This document shows, piece by piece, positions 1 to 11,400 of a stretch of DNA of 64,000 nucleotides. The position numbers and the translations under genes were made by a program. The DNA is taken from contig MJGA01000005.1 in the NCBI GenBank assembly GCA_001910725.1, forward strand, positions 1,054,001 through 1,118,000, in the 5' to 3' direction. Source of the DNA: Phanerodontia chrysosporium. Lineage: Eukaryota > Basidiomycota > Agaricomycetes > Polyporales > Phanerochaetaceae. How positions within the stretch are numbered: position 1 is the stretch's first letter; the number at the start of each line of letters is the position of its first letter. Under the pieces are notes generated by a model. It worked only from the letters and a program-made list of their open reading frames with translations, made no database searches and was not told where the DNA came from.

Positions 1-1546
1 CACCGAAGACTCCAGATTTCGACAAGGAGGCAGCTGACGCTGTGAAATTCGAGGGTCTTCCACCACTGCTACCAACGAGGGTCAAAAGCGGTATCATCGC
101 CTTTGCAAACGTCTCGAGCCTCCTGCTGAAGGACCAACACCGCGGTTTGTATGACGCGTTCGAAGCCCATGCTGATTCCGCCTCCGGCATGGTTGTCTTC
201 TCGACGGAACCAGGACGTGCAGGCATTGTTTGTGCAGGCTCAAACGTTGAGTGCGCCTGGCTGTCCGCAGACGACGTGGAAGTTGTTGATCTCGCGGGCG
301 GGTCGCTGCAACCGGGTTTGGTCGGGGCCGGTGCCACCATAGGGATGCATGAGATTGCGATGGAGAGCTCCACCACAGATGGCCCAGCCTACAACCTGCT
401 CGCTGGAGATCCGCCCTCCATAGTCGGTGGTACTGGTTACCTGCCAAAGGCTGTTGACGGTTTGATGTTCGGGACGCGAGATGCACTGTACGTTTTTCAC
501 CTTTTCACCTCTATTCTAGTCTCACAGTTGATATGCAGGCTCGCGTACCGCGCCGGAGTGACTGTTGCCGTCTCGCCCATCTACCACGACGGCTCCTTCA
601 CTGGCGGCCTGAGCACCGCATTCTCACTTGGAGCAACCAGCAAACTAGAGCTCGGCGCTATCGTAAGCGATGTCACGGCGCTTCACGTTGCCATCGCGCA
701 CGGCGACATCCCAAGTGTAAGCACGGAGATTGCTGCACTCCGCCATCTGCTTCTGCAGCCTCCAGAAGGCGACAGCAAGGAATGGTACAAGAAGGTTACC
801 ATGTAGGTACATGTTTTGCAAGCCTGGTGACAAGTTCCTCACCCATTGCATGTTTACAGGGTGAGATCCCTCTGGTTGTGGAAACGCACAGCGCGGACAT
901 CATCGCCACGATCATTGTCCTCAAGGCAGAGATCGAGGCGGAGACCGGGTACAAACTGAAGGTCACAGTACTTGGTGGCGCTGAGGCGCACCTCCTGGCC
1001 GACGACCTCGCTGCAGCAGACATCGGAGTCATTGTATCTCCCCCAAGACCCTTGGCCTACTCATGGGACTTCCGCAGAGTGTAAGCTTGTTCTGGATACC
1101 CGAAAGTGCTCGTCCTCCCTATTGACACGTATTCAGTCACGCGGGACTCCCACTGACAAACCAGAGCGTCGTTGCCCGCCTCGTCGAGGCGGGTGTCACA
1201 GTGGGCATCGGTCCCCAGGGCACGAGCGGCATGCCTGATATGAGCGGATGGGCTGTGCGCAATCTACGCTTCGACGCTGGATGGGTGTGCATCGGTCTCG
1301 TTCAAAACATTCATTTCGTACTGACGGCGCGCTCCTACACAGGAAATGCTCAATGCGCCGAAGTCCATCTCAAGGGCCACGGCCTTTGCGCTAGTTTCGT
1401 CCAACGTCGAAAAGCTGCTAGGAGTGCCCTTGGATCCATATGAAAGCGACCTCATCGCCACTTCTGGCGGTGACCTCTTGAGCTACGAGGGCAAGGTCGT
1501 TGCCGTTATCTCGCCTCGCAGAGGTAAAGTCGATTTCTTCGACTGA
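1..1546 (+). CDS. Amidohydrolase-family protein, copy 1, 3' part
   Basis: The gene enters from the left edge already in its second half. It aligns by eye with the C-terminal half of the two fuller paralogues in this window (26872-30572 and 32727-36278). Shared landmarks are FEGLPPLLP near base 53, GGSLQPGL near 300, the HSADIIATI segment near 890, GGAEAHLLA near 975 and the final AVISPRRGKVDFFD. This half resembles a second amidohydrolase barrel whose metal-binding HxH is missing (here GAGATIG after PGLV). Introns read well at 488-538, after 1080 (donor GTAAGC) and in 1281-1341. One junction is a problem: an in-frame TAG at 804-806 sits directly before the GTACAT that would match the conserved intron of copy 3. 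A weak donor at 795 (GTTACC) would avoid it. The substrate is unknown; basidiomycete relatives are often labelled carbohydrate esterase family 9. The full N-terminal domain lies outside the window. Confidence 0.75.
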
Positions 1547-1693
1547 AGACGATGAGTAGTATACCACGGAACCCCGGAATCGCGGTCTTGTAGAAAAGTA
1601 TCGGAAAATAGATGTACACGATGCTGCGATCTAACGAGAGAGACGGATGCACTAAACCCAGAATTTGTTCATGATGGGCAGCGAGAGGGACTG

Positions 1694-4561
1694 CTATGCG
1701 CCATTGACCTGGTTATCCGCGTTCTCCTTGCCATCGGCCTTGCCCAACCGCCTCTGCACGAAATGCATGATGCTGGGCAGGTGTTTCGTGATCAGAAGAA
1801 TTGGCTTTGGCTCCTCTGATAGAATAAGTGAGCAGACTTCTGGTGATAGAGCCAGGGAATTACGCACCGGAGATAATGATCTTTCCGTGCCTCTTCTGAA
1901 CGTTTGCTGATCCTGGATTGCCCTGTGCTTACTTGGCAAAACGACCATCGAGTGCTATGTGACACGGCTCAGCAGCTGACGTATCAACAACAGAGAGGGC
2001 ACGCACCTGGAAGTACCAGGTCGTCACATCCGGCAGGTCTCGCGGAATGCCCGGAACAGTGTAGTTGCCTACAACTTGCACTACAGCTTGTACATGACGC
2101 ATGCAGTTCGCAGCTAACATGGGTTGTTAACCATACGGCAAAAAAACCGTAAGCGGTGTCAGACCCACCTCGGTGCTGCAGCAGGTCGATAATGCCGGTA
2201 CAACCGGGTCCATGGCCAATCAAAGCAACTTTCCGGGCATTCGTTAACCTGACTGATGTTTCAGCGCACAACCTGCGACAGTGGAGGTAAGCTACCTACT
2301 GGATGTAATTGTCCCACAGGTAGGTCATGACATCGGTTGACCAGTCCTCCTTGGAGTCACGGTACCGCTTCGTGCGTGTTCAGTTTATAAATAATCACCT
2401 GAGTAACATTTGTTACCTTCCGTGTCTGTTGCGTGATTGGCTTGGGGAAGAGATTAACGTCGAGTAGTGCATGACCTGCACCGACCACCCGCTCTATCAG
2501 CTGCTTGCTGAAGTCCACCTGATTGCAATGTCAGTCAGTATTTGCTGGGGCTGACGGTCACGGACAAACCATGTATGAATGCTCTTCGTGAGGATTGCAC
2601 ATCAACGTGGATTCCAGTTCTATTCGCAGGTTACCGCTTGGAGATCGTTCTCAGCTCACGATATAGCTGCTTCTAGGCACGACTTACAACTCGTGCACAA
2701 AGACGACCAGCGTCTCGTTGTCCATGATGTCCGACCTAATTCGTGTTCAGCACGAGACCATAACGCGGCACATTAGCCTACTCACGTGCAAGTGACTTGT
2801 GAAAAGAAGCGATCCTTCAATTCTTGCGTCACGAATGGAACTTGAAGCATTCCGTGAGACTTGAATAAGTACTGCTGCCGATGAGCCTTCAATAGCTCTA
2901 CGTTAATGCATCGGCTATCAGATGAGGATCAATGGAAATGGTATGAGGATAGCAGACCTGGTATTGAGACAGTTATGTCCTGGACTTCTATAGGTGCTGG
3001 TGAGCATACACACTACCGGCGGCAAATTTCCGTACCTTCTCGAGGTTCAACTGCTTTGGGCTCCATGCACTTCCAGTACTTGCTTTGTTCAAGGGCCACC
3101 TGGTAGATGGTCTCTGTAGCGATATCCGAGGCTGCCATAGGGGGTAGTTCGGGAGGCGCCTCCCCCACTAGTATTCTTGCGACCGCAGTGGCGGAACTCG
3201 CAATTGCGTCGAGACAATAACCACCCTGATTCATGGTCTGCTCAGCCGCGCATCTATGGAAGAGCTTAGAACGCATCACCTCTAGTGCAACAAGCACCTT
3301 GCCTCCAGCAAGACCGGCGAGCATATGTGTCATGTGCGCGTAGCCCCCGGGCGTAACCTCACATTCACCAAGGTCATCCCCCTTTGCCGCGTCGAAACCG
3401 GCCGAAACTATGCCCGTCCCAACTGAGCACACTGCCGGAGCATTATAAAAGCAACGTACTGATGACCAGATCAGGCGCGAACTCCATGGCTATGGGCATG
3501 ATAATCCTCTGGAAGGCATAGATGTAATCAGCGTCGCCCATGCCCTTGGTCGGCCATGGTATGTTCACAGAGCTGGGATTGTGAGTAAGAGCATAGAAGT
3601 ATGATTGTGTGACATACTAGCCAAGACCAGGGCCATCTCCGCAAGATTTGAGGCTCCCAAAAGGACCGTTTGGGTAATACTGCCCGTTCTCATACCGATG
3701 GAGCGAGACATAGAGAACGTTCGGATCGTCGTAGAACGCCTTCTGCGTCCCATTTCCTGGGCCTCCAATTGAGGGCTTCACATTTTTGAGCTGGTATATG
3801 GGCACCTACCGTGGTGCACGTCCCTGCAATTTCAATGCTCTAATTAGGCTTCTCTTGTGCAAGCTCAACCGAAACACGCACCAATCCAAGATCATGACCT
3901 TCTTGAACGCCGACCAAGTCTGTATAACTTTGATCGCAACGGCCACATTGTTAAAGAAACAGAAGCCCATGTGTTCATCTGGCTCCGAATGGTGGCCTGG
4001 TGGGCGGACGATGGCAAACGCTTTCTCAACCTCGCCACGGGCAATAGCCATGGCGGCCTCAATAACCCCACCGCAGCTCAGCCGCGCAGCTTCAGGGGTG
4101 CTCTGACAGACATAGAGAGAGAGATCCTGGTAGTACTGTTCGGAATCCACGATATCCTGAGTGGTCATGTCTAACCCAGATGTGTGCGGTCAGCGCGAGA
4201 TCTCTCATAAACATCAGGGTCACGGACCGCCGATGGCCATGACCTTGTCCCATAGGGTCTCGCTGTGGACAAGGAGGACCTCCTCGCGCTCGGCTTCGCG
4301 GATAGCGATCTTCTTCATCTTGGACAAGAGTCCCGCGTCGCGGAACGTGTCGTATATACGCTTGATGCGCTCCGGCTGCTCTGGGTGGCCGCTAATGCAG
4401 CTGTGTCCCATCATACGGGCGTCGTAGACGTAGCCCACGACAGGAAGGCTCGGCCGAGGGTTCTTCGGAGGCAGGGAGGAGGCGCGCCGCTCGGACACAA
4501 CTGCCTTGCCCCGCCTATGTGCTGCCGACGCTGGTTTGGCACTCGGTACGTCTACGTCCAT
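1694..4561 (-). CDS. HDA1: Class II histone deacetylase, Hda1/Clr3 type, with Arb2 domain
   Basis: This is a zinc-dependent lysine deacetylase expected to act on histones in the nucleus in the Hda1/Clr3 repressor complex. The start at 4561 gives a short basic tail, then YDARMMGHSC and HPEQPERIKRIY, typical of class II enzymes. The catalytic segment RPPGHHSEPDEHMGFCFFNN (around 4000) carries the tandem active-site histidines. It is followed across an intron by MILDW and DVHHG (around 3800), a zinc-ligand region, then NGTQKAFYDDPNVLYVSLHR. A CGDGPGLG segment (around 3630) leads to the rest of the barrel near 3440-3010. The distal part (about 2560-1694) holds VDFSKQLIERVVGAGHALLD and VALIGHGPGCTGIIDLL, matching the Arb2-like domain that ends fungal Hda1 proteins. 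The last exon ends FVQRRLGKADGKENADNQ plus VNGA. The gene has many short introns. All key residues I can read are intact. It is tail-to-tail with amidohydrolase copy 1 (147 bases apart). Confidence 0.9.
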
Positions 4562-5247
4562 CCTGTGTGGTTCGCTAAATTTTGTGAGCCCGCGTGCAGG
4601 GCGTGGTCAGCGTCCGAACATTACCTCTGTGTTGGCCTTGTATGGGAGGAGGGAATAAGGACCGTGACGACACGAGGCGTGACGCGATTCTGGCCACTTG
4701 GGGGAATTCGCCGTCACACTGTGTCACGTGCGTAGCCATTGTGGGCTCTATACGCTCGGCATGGCCATCATAATCCACGGACATGTATCGACACCAAAAC
4801 AGTCTCTTAATACCTGCTCGAGAGGTGCACGCGGTGCGACACATACCACGAGACGACAAAACCGGAAGTATTCTTGGGCGCTGACTCTGGCGTTCTTGAA
4901 GACTTTCCTTTTCGGTCCAACATATCTTCTCGATCCTGGATCTAGCGTTGTAGGCTCTCGTTTGACCCTGTGCAACGAACAAACGAGGCGTAGAAAATCT
5001 GCACCCGGACACACCGTACCCCAAACCTCAGGGAATGGTAGGTGTGTCGCGGCAACGGCCCCGATGTGCTCTCAATACCTGAAGCAATCACCACAACCTA
5101 CGTGAGTGTTTCTCGAGGGATGAGGTCTACTATGTGGAAATTGTAATGACACAGCGGGTATATTGTCGACACGTGGATCCACAAACAAGTCCGGGTAGGC
5201 AAAGCACCAAAGCTAAATATAATGTACAACACACATATACAGCTGTT
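4562..5247. other. Intergenic region, no gene recognised
   Basis: This 686-base gap lies between the HDA1 start and the PRKRIP1 stop; both genes read leftward, so it should contain the HDA1 promoter and the 3' end of PRKRIP1. Several short frames are open on both strands, but none resembles a known family or joins convincingly by splicing. An E-box-like CACGTG occurs near 4725. A minus-strand frame around 4750-5010 (with KREPTTLDPGSRRYVGPKRK) looks mildly protein-like but is unsupported. Confidence 0.5.
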
Positions 5248-5974
5248 TCAGTCTTCCTCATGGATAACTATGCGTTGCGCTTCCACCACAGGCACAGCAG
5301 GAGGTTGTTCAGGTGCTGGCTCGTCGGACTGAGCGACGCTGGGTTGCGGCCCGACGTCTTCGTCTTCATCGTCATCACTCTCCTCCCCGGGACGCCGGAA
5401 GACGAGCTCTTGCCCGTTCACAAGCCTGCGTTTCTTAAGTGGCACGTCCGACGCGCCTGCACCACCCGTATCCGATCGCCCTGTTGTCTCGTGCTCACCG
5501 CTCTTGCCCTTTGCACGTTCCTTCTTCTTCTGCCGCTTTGCCCTGTTCTTGGCTGTCTTCGCTTCCGCCTGCTGCTCCCACTCCCGACGCTTTCTCTCGA
5601 ACTCGGCCTGCTCAGCTTCCTACGACGTGGACGTACACGTCAGCTGAGAAGGAACAATTCAAACAGGGCGCGCTACGCACCTTCTGCGCCTGCTCATCCA
5701 TGAGCTTCAGCCGCTCGTACTCCCGCCGCCGGCTCGCCTTGTACACATGAAACTCTCCCGAGCCGGCACCCGCGCTCGAGCCTTGGACGTTTTTCATCAT
5801 CTCCCGTGGAGGCCGTATTGTCTTCTCTTTCGGAGGAGGGGGCACGTATACTGGCTTGGACGGGTCTTTGAGCAGCTTCTCCAGCTGTTGCTTTTGCTTT
5901 TCGACTGGTGTAAGTGCATGACGGTTTACTGGCGGTGTGGTAGAGCCAGATACAGGAGCAGGCGATCGCGACAT
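5248..5974 (-). CDS. PRKRIP1-like (DUF1168) splicing-associated protein
   Basis: The start at 5974 gives [20 protein letters not shown], followed by [18 protein letters not shown] and the family hallmark [20 protein letters not shown] with [17 protein letters not shown] 61-base intron (5620-5680, GTGCGT..TAG) then joins EQAQK to [19 protein letters not shown]. The C-terminus has a lysine-rich helix ([18 protein letters not shown]), a basic patch and an acidic tail ending RIVIHEED. The order, a conserved N-terminal block then a long charged helix, matches PRKRIP1/DUF1168 proteins. In animals these bind double-stranded RNA and are found in late spliceosomes, so a nuclear role in pre-mRNA splicing is the likely assignment. 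The protein is about 220 residues, in the usual range. It lies between HDA1 and NSA2, all on the minus strand, with independent promoters expected. Confidence 0.85.
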
Positions 5975-6229
5975 GTTGTATTACTTCGTTCTCGAGTTTG
6001 GAATAGGTGTTGGGTGGGGAGTGGTTGAAATGTGGCCAGCCCTGCTGGAGGTAGTGAGTGAAGTCGACCAACAAGCGAGCGCTGCGTCCATCGGCTCTGC
6101 CCGGTTTATGGGCGCTTATTAAATTGATGTGCACCATCCATACTACGGGAGCTATAGAAGTTACATGTCGACTAAGATACAGTACACGGTATGTGAGAGG
6201 AGCCAAGAGACGATGTGAGGATGAAGAGA

Positions 6230-7236
6230 TTAAACCACTGCAAGATTGAGTCAGTGCGCAAGAACGTGCTGGCAAAGGAGAAGGATACATACGAAGAACA
6301 GCATTGATGCATCCGTCGTTTTCGGGGTTGTTGGTGATCTGCGCGTACTTTCCGAAGACGACCTTTCCACCCGCGGTGACCATACCAAGCTCGGAGACGT
6401 TGACTTCGATGATAGTACCCTTTGTGAGGACGCCGAGCTGAGTGTACATCGGCGACTGTGGGTTCTTCTTCACGCCGAGAATCTGGAGCTGGAATGTGGC
6501 TTTCAGGTCAGCTGCGGAGAGACGTCAGACCGACAATGCCAGACGCTAACGGAGGAAGGACCTACGATGTGTAACGTTGGCCTTCTTGTAGCGCAGAGCC
6601 ATAGGACGGATGAACCTCTCCATCTTGACCGGTTTCCGTGTGAAGCCCTCGCCAACAAATGTCGCCTTCGTGACCATCCGCTTCCAGGCCTTCTTCTTGC
6701 TCTTTCCCGTCCGCATAACCTTGAACATCTCGTCCTCCGCAATGCCTCTGACCTTTGGCAGCGGCACCGCATACTTCGCAGCCTTGTCTTTCCGCTTCTC
6801 CTTGATGGCAGTAGAGAGGGCCTTTGCATCTTTCTGTCCCTCCCTGTCAAGCAGGTATGTGGGGAGAGCACCATCTGGCACAGCGGCGTTGTCTTTCTGC
6901 TTGACGTTCCGCTCGTCGTGCGCCTTGAGGGTCTTCTTGAGTTGCACCTTCTCGGCATGACGCTTGGCGTGAAGGATCTTGGCCTTGAGACCGAAGGCCT
7001 TTTGAGCGATGGCAGAGGACTTGTGTGCTTCACGAGCCTCGCGCTTTCGTCTGCGAACGAGTGGTTATGAGTGTGCTCCCAACGAGCCCGAAGCGTGCTA
7101 CCCACTTGCGCTCGTAGTAATCTAACCGGCGACCATGTCGCTTGATGTGCTCCTCAATATACTCGTTCTGAGGCTGTTAGGTGTTATGCGTCGTCAGCAG
7201 GGGCCCTTGCAAGCCTTCAATTGGGCGACTGACCAT
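6230..7236 (-). CDS. NSA2: Ribosome biogenesis protein Nsa2 (eS8-like family)
   Basis: Nsa2 is a pre-60S assembly factor acting in the nucleolus in 27S rRNA processing. The first intron (7174-7233) falls directly after the start codon, so exon 1 contributes only Met. The next exon begins [14 protein letters not shown] and [20 protein letters not shown], the Nsa2 N-terminal signature. Further landmarks are [58 protein letters not shown] and [20 protein letters not shown]. The S8e-like beta domain follows: [19 protein letters not shown] and [21 protein letters not shown] last intron joins CINAVL to LV and a TAA stop at 6230-6232. The length of about 260 residues matches the family. It is divergent from YIP1, with 183 bases between start codons. 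Confidence 0.95.
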
Positions 7237-7419
7237 GGTGGCCGAAGGAAAAGAGGCAGGTCGCTTCGATCACAAATTGGCGCCGCTTCCACTTGTCTCG
7301 TTGGCGCTTGAGTGTCCGCATCCACCGTCACCCACGTAGCCCTGAACACGGCATTCGCGTTCGCAGCTCTCTTTCACTCTTTCGTCTTCCCTTCGCTTTG
7401 ACTCGTCTCGCAGAACGCT

Positions 7420-8383
7420 ATGTGGCAGGAAGGGAACAGCGCGTACGCCGCCGGCTCGTCGCAGAGCCAGTACTACGGACAGACAGGCATGGCCCAACCG
7501 GGTGTGCCATTGCAGTTCTACGCGCCGAGCCCCGTAGGCAGCAGCTTCTACCCGGGCTCGCGCTCGAGTCTCGACAACCCCGCCGTGCAGGGCTCTATTC
7601 AAACACAAGGTGGCGTGCCGCCAGGCTATGGCGGAAACATCCAGTCAGGAGGGTGGTGGACCGCGTTCGGGACGGGTGGGTTTGAAGGGGAGCCACCACT
7701 GCTGGAAGGTAAGTCTTGTGACAGAGTAGAACTCGTGACCTGGGATGCTAACAACCCGCAGAACTTGGTATCAACTTCTCCCATATCCGCGCCAAGTCCC
7801 TGACGGTCCTAAATCCTCTTCGTCGCGTGGACGAGCGTATAATGGACGATGCCGATTTGGCAGGCCCTCTGCTCTTCATCATCTGCTTTGGAATCTTCTT
7901 GCTCTTCGTGCGTAGCTCGCACATTGACTTAGCGTGTCCTTGTTTACTCATCCCTCGTGCAGTCGGGTAAACCACAGTTTGGCTACATCTACGGAGTGGG
8001 CCTCCTTGGCTCCGCATCGATATATACGCTCCTCAACCTCATGTCAGAGCAAGGCATCGACGCGTATCGCGTAGTCTCTGTTCTTGGCTACTGCCTGCTA
8101 CCAATGGTAGGCGTTGGCGCGCTCAGCGTAATGATCATCCTCGAGTATGTGACAGAAGTCTATCCATTTGCTCGTGTCTTGACCTCACGTTCGCAGTGGC
8201 ATGCTAGGCTACTTGCTCTCGACCTTGTCTGTGCTGTGGTGCACATGGTCGGCTTCAAACATCTTTGTCGCCGTCCTTCGCATGTCCGAGCAGCGGCTAC
8301 TCGTGGCGTACCCCGTCGGACTCCTTTACGGCTGCTTTGCGTTGCTCAGTGTCTTCAATGTAGGGTCACATGCTGCGAAATAG
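7420..8383 (+). CDS. YIP1: Yip1-family membrane protein (Golgi/ER transport)
   Basis: Yip1/YIPF5 proteins are five-span membrane proteins of ER-to-Golgi vesicles and the early Golgi that bind Ypt/Rab GTPases. The predicted N-terminus is Gly/Ser/Tyr/Gln-rich and cytosolic (MWQEGNSAYAAGSSQSQYYG), followed by the diagnostic EPPLLEELGINFSHI, formed across an intron. AKSLTVLNPLRRVDERIMDD and DADLAGPLLFIICFGIFLLF then lead into the membrane domain. SGKPQFGYIYGVGLLGSASI, CLLPMVGVGALSVMIIL and GMLGYLLSTLSVLWCTWSAS follow, with stop TAG at 8381-8383. Introns lie near 7709-7761, 7910-7964 and 8145-8196. The whole family architecture is present and in frame. It shares a short divergent promoter with NSA2. 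Confidence 0.93.
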
Positions 8384-8457
8384 GCGGTGTGGAGGACGTC
8401 TTTCTCTCCGCATCATCTCGACATTAGACTCGTCATGTATGTGAACAGTCTGCATAT

Positions 8458-11400
8458 TTATCGTCTTCCCTGACTTATTACGTGCGAATAATCTGGCATA
8501 CTATCTACGGTTCTAAGAATTAGGACTTGCCCAGTATCCACCCGTAGCTGTTTGCTATACAGCTTCAGCAGCGCTTTCATAATCTCCTCCGTGGGCATTG
8601 TTGCGTATTCGTGGACGTATTGCGGAAGCGAGTCTTCTAGGCTGAAGCCCGCAGTCTTCATGAAGAATGGGTGCATGACGTCGGGAGTCGCCTCGCCAAG
8701 CTGTCGCATCGTGAGCCGCTCGATCCTCCGTGTGCGGGGCCGGTACACGATGCCCATCGTCTTTTTGCTCGCTGGAAGCCCTGGCGACGGCGCACGCGAG
8801 GAGCCTTCCTCTGGAGGGCTCGATGTGAGCAACGTGCTAGTGCGCGTCGCAGTGCGCCCTTGTGCGGATCCCGAGCTTGCGGACGTGGGCGACATCGGCG
8901 TGGGCGATATTATCGTCCATTCCGTGGTGGGCGACAGAACGGAGAGCCTGCCCGGAGTCGTCTTCGTGTGCGGAAGCCCTGCACGCCTCGGAGACTGGGC
9001 CATGTCATCGAGAGTTTGCGCCCCGGAGATCGAGCCCTCACGGTCAGGGACAAGTGTGAGCGGCTCAGGGAGCTTGCTTCGACGCAGCGCTGACGGCTGT
9101 GCGAACCCTACCTGCGGCGCGCGGACTTCTGCAGAGGCCTGTACTTGTTCCATCTCGCGCGCGAAGGTCTTGCGGAGGATCGTCAGCCACGCATACAGCG
9201 ACATGTTTAGCGTGATGTAGATGTCCTCCTCCTTCATGTCCTCCCTTTTCGCGAACTTTGAGCTAAAGTCGTAGAGCAGGATGCGGCTGCCGTCCTCGAC
9301 GAACTCCTCGCTGAACATTCGCATTTGCATAGACGGTAGCGTGAAGATGATAGCCTCCGATGCGTTCTTCGTGAGAAGGTTGAGCCAGCGGACTGTGTCG
9401 AGATCGGGCTCCTCTTTCGACACAAGACCCAAGTTCAGATGCGACAACTTGGAGATCGAGATCGAGGAGAAAGAAAGGTGCAATTCACGCTGGGGAGGCG
9501 TGGCTTCTGACACCACTACTCGGTCTAGTCGGGCGTGAACATTGGAGCCTATGAACTGCGCGAGTTCTGGGTCGCGCATGCTTCTCGGGAAGATGACTAG
9601 CTTCAAGGTATTCAGCTTGAGACTGAGTCCCTGTTTGATTACGCAGAGCAAGCCCGGTTCGATCTCCGTAAGTTTCGTCCTGGCAGAAAGTAACATTGCG
9701 TTGGCAACGCCAGAGAGAGCGTTCTCCGGTTTCGCAGGATTCGACTGTCGGAATGCGAGCGATTCACGGCTTGCACCTTCCTTTTGTGCATCCAGGGTAG
9801 CTTTGAACTTGTTCGCATAGGACACGAGCTTGGGGATCGTTCCAACGTTCATGATGGCTGTGACGTCCGATCCTGTCACCGTGAAGCTGAGCTGGATTTG
9901 CCGATCATTACGCCTGGTATTCGTCACGAATTTGGACCAGTCATCGTCGATTCGAATGACCAGAGGTTCAGCCCTGTTTGAGGTCAGCATGCACGTACTT
10001 CTCTCGTAGACGCCCCGACGTACCTGTACCAGAGCAACCTTTGGTATTCGGACTCGAGCTCAATATCCAGTGGACCGCTTGTCATCTGCAGGTCAAGCAT
10101 CTTGCTGTTGCTGGCCCTGAGCACATCTCGGTCTTTCTTCCTTACGGTCTGGAACATGAAGTCGGGGACGGACATGCGACCCGAGAGATTGCCTGTGGCT
10201 TGCGCGTGTAGCCGATCCACGGAAAGAGAAACTTCTGAAACTGCGTCTGTGACCTTGGTCCTTAGCACCACGTCATGTACATTGAGTTGAGTGGAGGTTA
10301 TGGATTGCCCGAGGTCGATGTCCAGACAGACCTTCCGAAGACGTAGCAGCAACACCGTCGTTAGCTCCTGCTTCTGAGGAGCTGTCGACACAGGGGTCTG
10401 CTGGCTAGGTGTCCGAGAATGAATGGTGGCTGGGGTTGCTGGAGGGTTAAGAACAGGGATCCTGTCTAGCCAAACCGCCTTGAAGCAGAGGACATCTTGC
10501 AGACGTGAGAAGCGAACGCCACCTGAGAATTCGGTATCGCAGACAATCGAGACGGAGCTGACTGCAGCTCCTCTCGCTTTGGCGAAGTCGACGGAGAATA
10601 CTAGATTGCGCGCGTGCAGGCTAACGCAATCCTCGCTGAGGAAGCCATGCTTCAAACCAACGGTCAACCCGCCGACGTTGCCGCTGAAAGTTACGCGATG
10701 GGCCCCTGGAGATATGTTGACGACGAAACCTCCGCTATCCCAGTGCAATCCAGCAATGACGTTCACGTCCGGCTGACATGTCAGTTCAAGTCGGGATTGA
10801 TCAATACGCAGACTGAGGCTGATCTGCATGCTGGACACGCTCTCCACTGGGACCGGTGCGTGATCAAGCTGTCGCAACGGTGTGACCGGCGAACGGTGCG
10901 CGTCTTGGAGGCTGGCCTTCTTCATACGAGTTTCCACGTGGTTCATGACCTCGGTAAGGAATGGCAAAAGGGTAGGCCGGAGGGTGTTCTGACTGGAGTG
11001 AATCGTGCTCTTGAATACGAGGGTGGACGGCTCGACCTGACCCAGGCTGTCCTTGACTTTTGACAAGGCCGGCGTAGCTCGGTATTCGCCCCAGACGGAC
11101 ACACCTGGAAGCTTGAAGACCTCCGCCCCTAGTTCCCCAAGGTGCCTGTCGAAAAGTTCCGGGGAGTGGGTAGAGATGACTCGAGGGCGGCTCGACAAGC
11201 TATATGCCTGGCTGAACATACGAACTCTACCGCTTTTGAAGCTCAACGCCATGAACACGTGTGATGTCAACAAGGCCGTGTAGTTGTGCTCCGTAGCTTG
11301 CGGTGTGTCCGGCGATTCCCCTTCTTTGATGACACTTCGGGTGGAGGTTCCTGCAAGTCTGTCCACCCGGTTTTTGCCTTCACGGTATACGTCAATCAGA

